Below, one piece after another: positions 43,987 through 55,944 of a stretch of DNA of 64,000 nucleotides; within the stretch, counting starts at the first letter, position 1; every line of letters begins with the position of its first letter. This DNA comes from Humulus lupulus (taxonomy: Eukaryota > Streptophyta > Magnoliopsida > Rosales > Cannabaceae), in assembly GCF_963169125.1 (NCBI RefSeq), contig NC_084801.1:75271696-75335695 (forward strand), in the 5' to 3' direction. A program made the position numbers and the translations under genes. Under the pieces are notes generated by a model, which worked only from the letters and a program-made list of their open reading frames with translations, did no database searches and was not told the origin of the DNA.

Positions 43987-44751
43987 TGTACGCCCTGATT
44001 TTCCCACGAGCTAATTAGCGAGTTGAGCTGCGGCCTAATCATGATTATCTCGTGGACATCCCCAAAACCGGAGCTGCCATCATAAGATCATACCTCCTTA
44101 GCTCGAGGTAACCTGAGGGTTCACCTCTGGTAACTTAAGGACAGAGTCCGGGCTCTGAAGGCCGAAGGTCGAAGGTCGAGTTAAGTATCTAGCTCGTAGT
44201 ACGAGCTAGAGTTTGAGGCTATGACCCTTTATAAAGTCAGCCACGCAAGGTAAACGTGCATATATCAAACATCACGTGTTTGATATATCCCTGACTTCTC
44301 GGACACGCAGCAGGAACGTGCGTATTCAGACACCCACGACTGGGTTGGGCCGTGCGGCCCATTATCTCCTTACCTATTGATTTGACCACACTTATGTGTC
44401 AGGTTTAGGAATTAATCATGAATGTGTCAGAGTTGACATGATAGGTAAGAAGGTCACGGGATGACCTTCTTACCAACTCCCAGGTGCCTTCTCCTATAAA
44501 TATGGACACCTTGGGAGTTAATAGAGGTTGGATTCTCCATTGTAAGAAATACCCTGTAATCAAATATCCAGCATATAGCAATAATACTGACTAGTGGAGT
44601 AGAAGGATTTTAACCTTTGAACCACTCAAGAAAACGCATTATTGTGTCACTAACTCATTTCTAAGATCATATATATGTTTCGGTTCAACATAAGCACTAA
44701 TCCCTTTCTCTTCTTTTCTTAATTTCCTGTTGGCGAAGAACCGCATCAACA
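43987..44751 (+). repeat. 3' LTR of B
   Basis: It runs from TGTACGCCCTGATTTTCCCA to GCATCAACA, 765 bp. It has a TATA box at 44,495-44,502 and a short duplication (GAAGGTC) not seen in the 5' copy. It is followed by the target duplication GTAGG. Confidence 0.96.
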
Positions 44752-44756
44752 GTAGG

Positions 44757-46100
44757 AACATGGAAGTATACATGGACGACATGCTGGTGAAGTCTAGGAC
44801 AACCTACAACATGTGAAAGATCTGGGATGAAGTCAAATCCCTATAAATACACCTTTGGAGTTGCCTCTAGGATGTTCCTAGATTTCATAGTCAGCGCTCG
44901 GGGTATAGAGGAAAATCCCGAGAAGATCTGAGCCCTAACAGAAATGTCATCCCCTAGGAAGCATAAGAATGTGCAAAGCCTAACGGGAATGATAGCTGCC
45001 TTGAGTTGTTTTGTCTTGAGGGTGACTTATAAGTGCATCCCTTTCTTCAACACCCTCCGAGGAGGCGAAAGGTTCGAGTGGATGGACGAATTTAAGTAGG
45101 CTTTCCAATATCTAAAGGTGCACATGGCTATTCCTCTAATTTTTCGAAGCTCATAGAAGGAGAGCCCCTGCTCCTTTACATTGTTGTCTCCGAGAATGCC
45201 ATTAGTGTTGCCCTAGTCGACAAGAAAGGTCAGGTCCAACATCCCGTCTACTAAGTGAGAAAAAGACTCCTCGGAGCGGAGTCCAAATATTCACTAATGG
45301 AAAAGCTGACATTTTTCCTGATGGTAGCTTCTCAGAAGTTGTGACCCTACTTACCGGCGTATCCCCTCAGGGTTCTAACCAAATAGCCTTTGCGGTAAGT
45401 CCTTTAGAATTCAGAGTCCTTTGGAAGACCTCTCAAGTGGGCGGTCGAATAGAGCAAGTTTGACATCACTCAACACCCAAGGACTACCATCAAAGGGCAG
45501 GCACTGGCAGACTTTATTTTCGAGTACACAGGAGCGCAAGAACAACCCTCGAAAGACCTAGTAGTCTGGCCCATGCGGAAGTTGTATGTGGATGGGTCCT
45601 CCAATGAGAATGGGGCCAGAGCAGGCGTTATCTTGGTGTCGCCTAAAGGACATAGGGTTTACAGTGCTTTGAGGTTTTGATTTGATGCCTCAAACATCGA
45701 GGTTGAGTATAAGGCACTCATTGCCGGACTACGAGTGGACCAAGAACTTAAAGCTGAGGGCCTCAATATTTTTAGTGATTCTCAACTCGTGGTGAATCAG
45801 ATCCTCGAAGAGTATCATGCTCATGGGACAAAAATGGTCGCCTATCTGGCTAAGGCCTAGGAAATGCTTCCAGCTTCAAGAGATTTACCATCCGACAGGT
45901 ACCAAGGGAACATAATTTGAACGTCGATGCCCTAGCCAAGCTTGATACCACTAAGGATGCTAAGTTGATTAATGTCATCTCAATAGATTATTTGGGCGCT
46001 CCAAGCATCTCAGCTCCTAAGGAGATAGAAGCGTTCCAACCCCAAGATGGTTGGATGGAGCCTATTGTGAAGTACCTTGTCTATGGAGAATTACCACAGT
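44757..46100 (+). pseudogene. C-terminal reverse transcriptase and two RNase H domains of A
   Basis: Right after B the catalytic motif appears as NMEVYMDDMLVKSR (YMDD at 44,766-44,777), continuing the frame left at 31,307. The gypsy RNase H follows (KRLLGAESKYSLMEKLTFFL), then the archaeal-type RNase H ([39 protein letters not shown]). Many stops and frame changes, for example near 44,815 and in the RNase H, show long decay. Confidence 0.88.
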
Positions 46101-46870
46101 GAAAGAAAGTCTCTCGGAAGCTGCTCTACCAAGCACATCTGTACATGATCATGGACAGTATGTTGTATAGACGAGGATATTCATTGCCCCTTATTTGATA
46201 TGTGTCCAAGCACCCTTCGAGAAGTCCATGATGGCTTTTACATTGACCACGCCGTGGGGCAGAGCCTTGCCAAGAAAATTCATAGACAGAGATACTCCAG
46301 GCCCACAATGAATGGTGATACAATGGAAGCAGTCAACAAGATGCTGGCCACTTTAAAGAAAAGGCTCATACATGCGAAAGGTGCCTGTCCCGAGGAGTTT
46401 CCTAAAGCATTGTGGAGCTACTGCACCACTGCTAGGACCTTTACTGGCCATTCTCCATTCTCCATGGCCTACGGGTATGAATCCATGCTCCCAGTTGAGG
46501 CAGCAATCTCCAAACACTAACGGGAAACATACGTTCCGACCACAAATCATACCTTACTCTGAGATTCTATGGACCTTGTGGAGGAGCTCTGAGAAGCTTC
46601 ACAACTACGTGTAGCTTCCTACCATTTAAAGGTGGCCTGATATTTCAACTCTAAAGTGAAAGACAAGAAATTTGGGGTCTGAGATTTGGTGTTTCTAAGA
46701 GTTTTCTTAGCCAACTGAGATCCTGGTGCTGGAGTATTGGGCCCTAACTAGGAAGGCCCATACCAAGTATAGAGCAGCGTGTGTCCAGGGACATACAAAT
46801 TGGCTCGACTGAACAGGTAGTTAGTCCCCATGCCTGGAATTCTGAGCATCTTCGCCAGTATTACTAATAA
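46101..46870 (+). pseudogene. Integrase of A with catalytic core deleted
   Basis: The zinc region (REVHDGFYIDHAVGQSLAKK) runs directly into the end of the core: RPTMNGDT is followed at about 46,323 by MEAVNKMLATLKKRL. In B and C about 130 residues with the D, D and (E) motifs lie between these two points. The frame remains open through the join. After 46,520 the C-terminal part (GPYQV-like) is present but broken by stops. It cannot be active. Confidence 0.87.
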
Positions 46871-47043
46871 TATAAGCAATCTATTTTATAAATTTTGTAA
46901 TAATTTTGAAGCCTCTGGGCACTGTTAATGAAAATCGTGTAAGAAAAACACGATAGGTGAAATTCAAAGAAATTTCTTGTATCTTAAATTTTAAATTATT
47001 AATTTCGCTTCCTGACAAGTGAACGCAGACTAGTCTCTGATCA

Positions 47044-47056
47044 CTTGGGGGGCATA
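47044..47056 (+). promoter_or_regulatory. Internal polypurine-tract-like motif in A
   Basis: CTTGGGGGGCATA, shared with B and C at the same position after integrase. Confidence 0.45.
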
Positions 47057-48980
47057 GCTGGGTCTCCTCACAGGATAGTCGGTCATGGAGCGTGACCTAG
47101 GAAGCTAAGCTTGTCATGAACGGATGAACACTAGTGTCAAAGCTATGGCGAACAAACTAAAAACTAAGTAACCTACGGGTGGAAAACTTGAGTTATGTCT
47201 CGAGGACTATGCGTCCGAGGACCAACAACAAGTTCTCGACTTCCAGTTGGCGAATGGAAACCTCAGTCATCTGTGCTCAGGGGTAACCCTCAAGTCATTG
47301 GTAGTTGATATTGCCCAATAAAATCCTAAGTGGTCGCAGTAGTAATAGAGCAATGTCGTATGGAAGGCATGAGTTAAACACTAAATTATAACTTTGAGAA
47401 AATAATTATTTTATAAAATTAAACACTAAATTAAGAAGAATTAGAATTAGAAAGAGAATATGGAAGGCACAAGTTTCATTCATGCAAACATATATATTTT
47501 AATAAAATTGATTCATTCGACACAACTATAATTCTACAACATTAACTATAGTTGGAAAATATATTTAATAAAGCTCACCTTAAAATATGTTCTTAATTAA
47601 ATATATACTAACTTCTAATTTAAAAACCTATCATATTATATATCGTACAGCGACAAAATACCAATTGCATAATGCTATAAAAATCATATAATATAACAAA
47701 TATCCTAAATTAAATTAAAAGAAGAGCTTGACTAGATTTATGTAAAAGACACCAATACATTTAGAATAAAAATTAGAAGAAAATAAATTTAATTGTAACA
47801 AATATATATAAATGAAGAACAAAGGGAATCAATATATTAAAAATATAATGTCAAACATGAACCCACCCTAGCCTTTCCACAAGAAAATTTAGCCTAAAAT
47901 AGGCATTGTTTTCACTCAATAGGTATAAAAGAAATGAAAGAAAAATGGGTAATAATTGTATTTCTCTCTAACTTTACGGGTGGAGAACTTGAGTTATGTC
48001 CCGAGGACTATGCTCCCGAGGACCAGCAACAAGTTCCTGACTTTCAATTGGCGAGCGAACCCTCTAGTTCTGTACTTGAGGGGCAACTCTATTTTCATAA
48101 CTATTCATTGTAACCTCTCGAGGAGCACGTGCCTTAGGAGTAACACTGGAAGTGACCTAGGAAACTAAGCCTAGTGACGTGAACTGCGAGAGCGAAACAA
48201 ACAGATCTCTTGCCCTAAGTCACTCGTACTTGGGAGAAAAATTCAAGTTGCCAAACACATGATCACAAGGCCTAGCCTAAGGACGGAGAACTCGACCCAT
48301 GTCCTAGGGACATAGAGCCCGAGGACCAACAACAGGTCTCCAATTTCCAAAAAACCAAGTAATCTCTACTTAGAGGCAAAGCCATAAGAATGTCCTAGTG
48401 TAACCTTCCGAGGATTATGCGCCTAAGGAATAACAATTTGTCTTCGAACCCTAAGTAACCACCCAAAGACTACGAGCATGAGTTATTGGAACTTGTAGGT
48501 GTAAGGACACGTCAAGTGCTTCCACTTGATTGTGCACTAAAGTTACTTCCAAGGTCTGCGAGCCCATGAAGTAACACTAGGTGCTTAAATTGGTCAAAAT
48601 ACTAGGTGAGTCGACAAGACTCGAGCACAAGTCCCTAGTTGAGCTAACTAGGGCAGGAAAGACATAAGTCTTGAAGACTAGGGCCCACTCATGGTGGAGG
48701 GGATAAGGTTTAAAATTTGTGTGACACCAAACTACGTTGAATTAGAGCTAGAACCTTACCGACTCTAAGACAAAATTACATAATTACTAAATGCTAAAAA
48801 TGTGTCAAGTGATAAACCAGTGAAGTCAAAATAATAGTGCAGGCAAAGGCCATCCTACAAAATAAAATCATTTACAACTGCACTTGGGGGCTCGAGCATT
48901 AACTTGTTTGCACCCGTAAAAGAGCAATGGAACACATGCATATTTAAAGAAAAGCAAAGGTAACAGGGCCAAAGTTACGA
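47057..48980 (+). repeat. 3' untranslated region of A with eroded repeats
   Basis: Three diverged units share GGGTGGAGAACTTGAGTTATGT and GAGGACCAACAACAAG-type segments: about 47,163, 47,964 and 48,278. They resemble a decayed tandem array, at the place where B and C carry the 119-bp array, but with a different sequence. An AT-rich stretch of about 600 bp (47,340-47,950) separates units one and two and could be a small inserted element; I found no clear ends for it. No coding frame. Confidence 0.6.
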
Positions 48981-48989
48981 CCTACGTCT

Positions 48990-50462
48990 AGCCTGGAGGA
49001 ACCTCCATTGTGATCTTGATCACATGATCAGTCTTGGGGAATCAACCTGCTTCCATAGCTTCTTGAGCATGAGCCACCTTGGCGTCGTTTGCCCGAAGGC
49101 GCTCCTGAAAGAGCATCCTTTCGTTGGGCTCGTCAGTGAAGGCCAAGTCGATTTCGTTTTTGCTTTTCCATGTAATTTAGAGGGTTTCCTCCACCAACTG
49201 ATCGACTTCTTTGTTGAGAGCGGTAACCTGGTCCCTCAGCTCCTAGGCTTGGTACTTCGAGTCCTTCGCCTCTGCCTCAGCTGCTTGAGCCCTCAAAGTC
49301 GCCTGCAAGGTTTCCTCTCGAGATTTGGCGGCCTCCTCGTAGGAATTTTAGGGATCCTCCTCCGTGGCTATGGAATGTCTCATGGCATCTTCCACAACCT
49401 TCGTGGAAATGCAATCAAGAGCCTGAAGCTTGGACTGCTTTTTTGCCAAACGAGTCTCCAGCACGGAGGCACAAGCCTTCTCGTCCTCTAGAGCCTTCTG
49501 GAGCTTGGAGTGCTCCTCGAGGGGGATTGATGCATCCCTAAGTTCCTTTAGCTCAAAGGATCTCATTGTTACGATATCCCCAAGCTGCTTGCAGAAGGTA
49601 ACAATCTACACAAGAAAACAAAGTTAGCACGCGAAGAAGAAATCACCTAACTATAAATTCAAGTTACAGCCCAAGGCTTACCCATGTCGAGGCGTAGCAA
49701 CAAGCTGCATGGAGGGATATCTTAGTATTCCCTCCTACACGAGCGTAACAGTGGGAAGGCATCTTGCAAAGGGTCCCACTCAATCCCTGCAAAATATCTG
49801 CTTCCAATGGAGATGTTCTACTTCCAAGTCTCTTGGCAAAGAAAGACCAAAGGTCACCGCAGTCAAGGGGTGGCCCTGGGGTTCCACTCTGAGGTCTGTC
49901 TTTGTGAAGGTATTCTGCTAATATTTTGAAGTCTCCATCCGCTTCTTCCCGACTGGCATTGAAGTACTCCACGACTCGTCTCTGCCTCTCGTGCTCTTCC
50001 CCTTTAATAGTGCTCGGGGAAGATCACTAATCAAGGAATCCAATCAGGAGGACTGTCAGATGCCTTGAGGGACGGAGGTCATTTCCCAGACCTAAGGTCC
50101 CCTCTACAAGGGCTGGACCACAGAGGTTAATGACCTTCTCCACAGGAGCATCCGTCGGAGTGTCAAGTGGAGCATGTAGTGGAGTCGGGGGTTGGATTTC
50201 AGAGGGGTTCCTCAACTCTTTGGCATTTGGTCCGGATGGTGTAGGCCAACCCCATGTGATCTGCGAAGGAAAAAGATAAAGATGTTAGTCCTAGATAAGA
50301 GAATAAAAAAAATAAGTAAAATGCATGATGAGTCTAAATCCAAAGCATGTGAACTCCTCAGGAGGCCCGCCACAATATAGCTCCTTCAGGTAAAGGGTTG
50401 AGCGGGAGAATTCTCTGATAAGCCTGCCCTTCTCTTGGGTGGTATTCGTAGTTTACAGACTT
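48990..50462 (-). pseudogene. Antisense spliced extra gene of A, remnant
   Basis: Read on the minus strand, an exon with GDLWSFFAKRLGSRTSPLEA ends at 49,682 with a GTAAGC donor. The next exon starts at 49,605 after a TTGTGTAG acceptor, a 76-bp intron, and the frame joins as ASTW-IVTFCKQL. Then follows a long heptad-rich, coiled-coil-like segment (RSFELKELRDASIPLEEHSK onward) to about 49,000, with stops near 49,350 and 49,245. The sequence is only distantly like the B/C gene but has the same place, direction and coiled-coil end. The upstream part (50,216-50,462) is unresolved and is cut by F. Confidence 0.7.
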
Positions 50463-52622
50463 GTAAAAGACCAATAGAATACAACTTAGTCATCCTAAGA
50501 GGCAAGACAGGGTTTAACCCTAGTTCCTCCCAAGCTATCCCGACCGTGACAATCGAGCAAGTTGTATATGTACACATCGCCCCCAAAGCTCTTCAACTCA
50601 TGGCTGGTCCAGCTATCCATTTCCCTACATGCACCTCGTAGCAATCGTGAGCCAAGGCTCAGCAAGAAAACTTAAACTAGCATGCATAACTACGCAACAA
50701 TATAAATGCAGTAAACATAAGTCATCATATTCAATTAACAATAGGATATAAGTAACCAACCAAAAGTAATATTCAACTTAGTCAAATACGTAAACCAAAC
50801 TCATCAATCAATAGAAATGATTAAGTATAAACCACTCCTCTGTTTATGTATAATCTCCAGGCCCGGTGCCCTTAGGCCGAGTCCCCTACTCTCTTAGCCG
50901 ACCCTAGGACCCTTAGGTCGGGCTGTGTTCCACACTTACTATCGGACCTCGGCACCCTTTGGCCGACCTGCAAACAGATTTAATCACAAATGCACAATGC
51001 ATATCAAGTAATCAATGGCAGCATATACAAGCGTGCCCATCCAGATATTCTCAGCTACAGATATGTTCATATTCATAATATATTTGTTAGCAGGGGTTTA
51101 AGCCCCATTCACAACTCGGGTGCAGTTTTCTTACATTAAATCCCGAGCAGCTAGCATATGGCATCCCCGAGCATGATCCCTAATCCTAAGCCCTTGTTGT
51201 ATAACATAGTCACAATGCAATAATGGATATCCATTAAAATCCTAATCCAATTAAAAGCTCTGTTATAAATTACTAGCCTCTGGGACTTCGAATTCTACTA
51301 AACTGGGTAATAGAAATCATCCCAAGTGCTTAGGTTTAATGCCTCGAGCCCCAAAAGCTTAATTTGGCTACGGCTGCCTAGGCAGACCATGACGTGACCC
51401 CAAGGGTCAGAGCGTGCCCCCAAGTCAGAAGGGCCAGCCCTCAAGACCCAAAGGTAGGCGAGAGTTGACTGGCCCCTTCACGGCCGCGGTACGCCTTCAA
51501 AACAGCAAGACCCAAGGGCTCCTGGGGTAACTCGAGCCGCAACCCCCATGAACTAGGGAACGGTGCACCCCCGTGAACCCAGAAATCCTGAGGCTTTTCA
51601 GTATTTTCTCCCAAATTTAAAGCTACATAATTCAGCCTAAACAAGTTCTAAAGCCATAACTGAGTCTAAAACTCCCAATAACACCTTATAAACAACACAA
51701 ACAACCCAAAAGACCAAGCCAAATGGTTAACCCATATCAAAATCCAACCATCAGCTGAACAACTCAACCTAGCTAAGTTACAGTAGAAACTCACCAAAAC
51801 CAGAGCTGAAATTCTTACCTTAACTTTGAATTTTGACTCCCCTTGACTTTCTCTACTTATTCCCAACTTCAATGCAAAGCCCTCAAGCTTCAAATTCCCA
51901 GTTGCTGCATCAATTCCCCAAGAGTCTCATCAAGGTCTTCAAGTGCACCAAAATAGAAAGAGAGAGAGAAAGAAAATCAAATAAAAGGGAGAGAGAGAGA
52001 GCTGAGAGCTGTTCTGTCCACTTCGTAATGTTTTTCTTATGTTTATCCCTTAACACAAAAGACAAAAAATGCCCTTAAATTCATCCTTATCCTTTCAAAC
52101 ACCACCAAGGGCAAAACCGTCTTTTCCACCATTTTCCCACTAAACCTCAAGTAGTCCTATAAACACCCAAATAATTCTGGCATGCCCAATTGATCACCAA
52201 ATAATTACTTGTAAGCCAATAAATCCCAAATACGCACTAAGTCCCCAAAATACCCCTAGACTCGCCTCGAGCTGGGTATTGGACCCCGTTGTTACTATAT
52301 CGTTAATCCGCTCACTAGGATCGCCTCGAGCCAAATATTGCTAATATATCCCCATAATAATGTGGTCTCAATCATTTACACACATATAATCGCATTTATG
52401 CCCGCAACGGGCCAATACTACAAATATGCCCTGATTATCAAGAACGTACCCACATGCATAATTAATACACATAAACATGCATTTAAATCCACATTATCAT
52501 ATAAATCATGTATGCCACATAGTCACACATTTATTCAATTAATTCAACATGTATATCCCATTATGCCCTCCAGGCATTGTAGTCCAGGCACTTAGCCTTC
52601 ACAGTAAATTCAGGATGTTACA
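50463..52622 (-). repeat. 3' LTR of F, end truncated
   Basis: It is homologous to the LTRs of D, E and H (for example CATGTGGGTACG-type, GTGAGCCAAGGCTCAGCAAGA and CTGGTCCAGC segments in reverse orientation). It holds a GA-rich run at about 51,955-52,010. The left boundary is where similarity to the D LTR ends; the final 100-150 bp of the LTR are missing. Confidence 0.75.
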
Positions 52623-53336
52623 ACTATCCCCTCCTTATTGAAATTTCGTCCTCAAAATTTATTCAAACACCTCGGGATACAAATCCCGTGAATCTGACTA
52701 TAGCTTCAAAGTCTAGTCCATTACCTTTTTATCACTTTATAACACTCTCACTAGAGTAACAACCTTTTTATGTAACACTTTATCTTATTTACCGAAAATT
52801 CCATTAGCTTTTCCTTACGCAGTAAATCCCACTAAAATCCTAGGGTCTCCTCACCCCCATCAGCGGTAATAGTTAACATTTATTTCCTTGACATTAGTAC
52901 CAATAACACCTTATGAGCCACCGCCCACACTAGGGCAAAGATAATCTGTAGGCCCTTGGCCTAATACTTGGTATGATCTCAGAAGTCTATTAAATAAAGA
53001 TTCAAAACTCCTCTTTCTTTCCCAAAATATCTTGTCCTGTCTAGACCACAATACTCGGAGAAATAAAAGTATCCCAATCTGGAACTCCGTGTTCCCATAC
53101 TTGAAATTTCCAAACTCTTATGTCCTTTCAAATAGGCAGACACTTCTACCCTAATAATCCTAATAACCTCATTGGTCCCCCGAACCAATTTTGAACCACA
53201 ATACTTCATGTCTCTCAGTTCATTACTTGGAACGATTACTTCTCGCTCCCTATCTCACTATATCTTATTCATAGTCACCCTAACCATTGACTGGCTTCCA
53301 TTACTGTGACTATTCAATCAAGGGACTATATAGTAC
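52623..53336 (-). other. Internal 3' region of F
   Basis: The polypurine tract and the flanking GAGGACGAAATTT motif are visible next to the LTR. The remaining 650 bp show no domain that I can name; they probably are 3' untranslated sequence of F. Confidence 0.5.
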
Positions 53337-55567
53337 TGACCCAAAATGCTAATAAGGTTTAGTGCCTCGATTAGCGTGTTGGGAGGGCATAATTGGACAT
53401 ATGTGTGATTTATTGATTAAATACGTGACTATGTGGCATGCATGATATATATGATGATATGAATATATTTAGATGCATGTTTATGAGTATTAAATATGCA
53501 TGTGGGCCTGTTCTTGTTTGTAGGGGCATATCAGTAATTTGGCCCGTTAAAGGCATAAATGTGATTATATTTGTTAAATGATTGAGGCCATATTATTATG
53601 TGGATATATTTGCAGTATACAACTAGAGGAAATCCTAGTGAGTGTATTAACAGAATAGTCACAGCAGGGCTTCATACCTGGCTCGGGGTGAGCTTAGGGT
53701 ATTTTGGGAAGTTTAATGCATATTTTCGGGTTTATTGAGTAATAGGTAGTAAGTTAGCAATTATTTGGTCATGTCAGGATTAAACGAGGATTTATAGGAA
53801 TACTCAAGGACTTAGTGGGATGTGGCATAAGACAAAATTTCCCTTAGTGGCACATGAGGATTTAAATAGACTTAAAGTGTAATTTGGACATTTGGGTAAG
53901 GGATATACTTGATTTTTCAGTGCTGAGACTTGAGAAAGAAATCAGAAGGAAAAGAAACCACAGGAACCTCAACTCACCTTCTTTCTCATTTGGTTCTCTC
54001 TCTCTCTCTCATTCTTGTGGTGTTGAAGACTTGAAGAAACCTTGAGGAATTCTAGACTATAGAATTGAAGGATTAATTGGCTGGGCTTGGGGATTAATCC
54101 AGGGATAAACTATCTCAGAGATAAGAGTTTAAATATAGTCTTTTCTATTTAAATTCTGCTGAATTCTTGTTAGAGCTTAGAGATTGCATGAAAATGGATT
54201 CCAAGATTGATTTAGGGTGTTTGATGAGTGTAAGGAACTTTTTGTAGGTTGGTTATGATGTTTAAGCTATAAGGATAACGATTCTGGACTTAATTCAGAG
54301 TTTGGCTGATGATTGGGGTATAAATTTGAGGTTTAGGCTCGAGGAAAAATGCTGGAAATAGGTTAATTTTTGGGGTTTAATGGCTCGGGCCGCAACCCTG
54401 TTCTTCAGGCGTCATGGCTTATGTGCTTGAAGAGGCTGGAAGGCCTCCGTTTTGCCTAGGTGCACTGCGACCTTGGGAGTGCAAGTCGGGACCCATGTCC
54501 TCCAGCAGGGAGGGTCGTGCCCTCAGTCTAAGTGGCGGCCCATGGCCCTTAAGGCATGCCGTGTTCTTAAATGGAAAGGAAAGGGAACCTAAGATTTTTA
54601 GGTTTGGGGAGGCTCAAGAATTTAAACATAAGATCTCGGGATGAATTCTACTACCCAGTTTAGTAGAATTCGAGGTTCTGGAGGCTAGTGTTTGTTTCCA
54701 AAACATTTAATTGGATTAGAATTTGATGGTTATCCATTGTTGCTTGTGACTATGGTTACCATTAAGGCTCAGGACCGAGGATCATGCTCGAGACCGCTCT
54801 TTATCCATCGCTTGGGCTCAAGGTAAGAAAACTGGACCCAAGTGGTTGTGAATGAGACTGAGATTCCCTGTAATTTAACGTATGTGTGTTCTGTAACTTA
54901 TATGATTGTTATGTGTAATGTAAAAGTACGACCTAAGGGAGCCAGGGTTGATGATAAGCATACTGCACACAGCTCAGCCTATGCAAGCCAGGATCAGCTA
55001 AATAACTAAAGGGCTTTGCATAAAGGCGCCAAAAACTAAATATTTGCATTACAGATTAGGTTATATGCTTAAAAGTATATGTTTATCTTCATCTTGTTCA
55101 ATAATTGTATTTTGTTGCTATTGAACTAATTGATTTGAGTTTTGTTATGTATGCTCTGTTAATACCTATGTTGCTGAATTTAGTTTTCTTGCTAGGCCGA
55201 GGCTCACGGGTGCTACGTGGTGCAGGTAATGGCATAGGAAAACTGGACCAACCATGAGTTTGATAGCTTTGGGGACACGGCCGAGGGAATTTATAGGAAC
55301 TAGTGCTCTAAACTGTATTTTGCCATTTAGACTGGCTATTGATGTATTAACTTTTGATAGTCGTTTCCACCTTGTAAATCTTATTTTTGGGATCCCATGT
55401 ATCAAACTCTTATTTTAATGAAAATCAATCATTTTGTAATCAAAATCTTTTAACCCTAACCTGTCAGATAACTTTAGAAACACATTTCAATTCAAATGAC
55501 CTGATTAGCAGGTCTTTAACTATTTTAAACACACAGTGTAACGGTCCTGGTTACTTAGGGTGTTACA
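53337..55567 (+). repeat. 5' LTR of D
   Basis: It begins around TGACCCAAAATGC and ends GGTGTTACA, about 2,231 bp. A CT microsatellite lies at 53,995-54,011. It is homologous to the H, E and F LTRs in several blocks. The exact first base is uncertain by a few bp. Confidence 0.87.
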
Positions 55568-55570
55568 ACT

Positions 55571-55582
55571 TGGTATCAGAGT
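55571..55582 (+). promoter_or_regulatory. Primer binding site of D
   Basis: TGGTATCAGAGT, one base different from the initiator-Met site seen in G, H and E. Confidence 0.85.
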
Positions 55583-55944
55583 GGTCTAGGTTTAAGGATT
55601 CTTGAAGACTGGCTGGGCATGTACACTTGCCACTAAAGACAAGCTCGACTCAGGGTTCGATAACTACATATGTGATTATATGCTTAAATGTTTAAATGAA
55701 ATATTTGCATGGTTAATAAGGAGCATGAGATATATTGAGAGGGCCTAGCCCTTGACTGTTATGTGAATATGTTAGGGCGTGCTTATTAGCATTTTTATTG
55801 TATGTGAATAATTGTTTAAATGCTTGTTTTCATCATGATTGTGCTTTGTGGCCTAGATATTGTCATTAGATCGTGGAATGAATATAAACTTGCTATCATG
55901 GCCTGACTAGCCGAGTCGTTGATTGTAGAGAAACTTGGATAGTT

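Larger units (their letters stand above)
31308..44751 (+). mobile_element. Tat-type retrotransposon B, full length with 5-bp target duplication
   Basis: The LTRs (31,308-32,057 and 43,987-44,751) have TGTAC starts. The target duplication is GTAGG at 31,303-31,307 and 44,752-44,756. Contents are gag, protease, reverse transcriptase, gypsy RNase H, archaeal-type RNase H, integrase, a 119-bp repeat array, an inverted duplication and a spliced antisense gene, then the polypurine tract. Gag-pol has about ten stops. By eye the first 250 bp of the LTRs show about a dozen substitutions and one short duplication. It is the same family as C. Confidence 0.97.
11868..50462 (+). mobile_element. Old Tat-type retrotransposon A, host of the nested insertions
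   Basis: A is reassembled from segments 11,868-13,210, 18,970-21,908, 31,085-31,307 and 44,757-50,462, separated by G, H and B. In order they give an LTR, gag, protease, reverse transcriptase, two RNase H domains, a deleted integrase, a 3' untranslated region and an antisense spliced gene. The reverse transcriptase frame continues across the H and B sites once one copy of each 5-bp target duplication is removed. Many stops and frameshifts show that it is old. The 5' boundary is uncertain because no second LTR is seen. The 3' end is cut by element F. Confidence 0.85.
50463..53336 (-). mobile_element. Chromovirus-like retrotransposon F, 3' part
   Basis: The minus strand shows 3' untranslated sequence (53,336-52,650), a polypurine tract (AAGGAGGGGATAGT) and a 3' LTR starting TGTAACATCC at 52,622. 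The LTR is truncated at about 50,463. The remainder is interrupted by D at 53,337 and may continue after 63,961. No coding domain of F is visible here. Confidence 0.75.

Noticed and set aside
49024..49491. 155-codon plus-strand frame
   Set aside because: It is the complement of the coiled-coil exon of A's antisense gene, which explains its length.
55571..55582. TGGTATCAGAG strings as tRNA gene fragments
   Set aside because: They are primer binding sites right after LTRs; no tRNA cloverleaf surrounds them.
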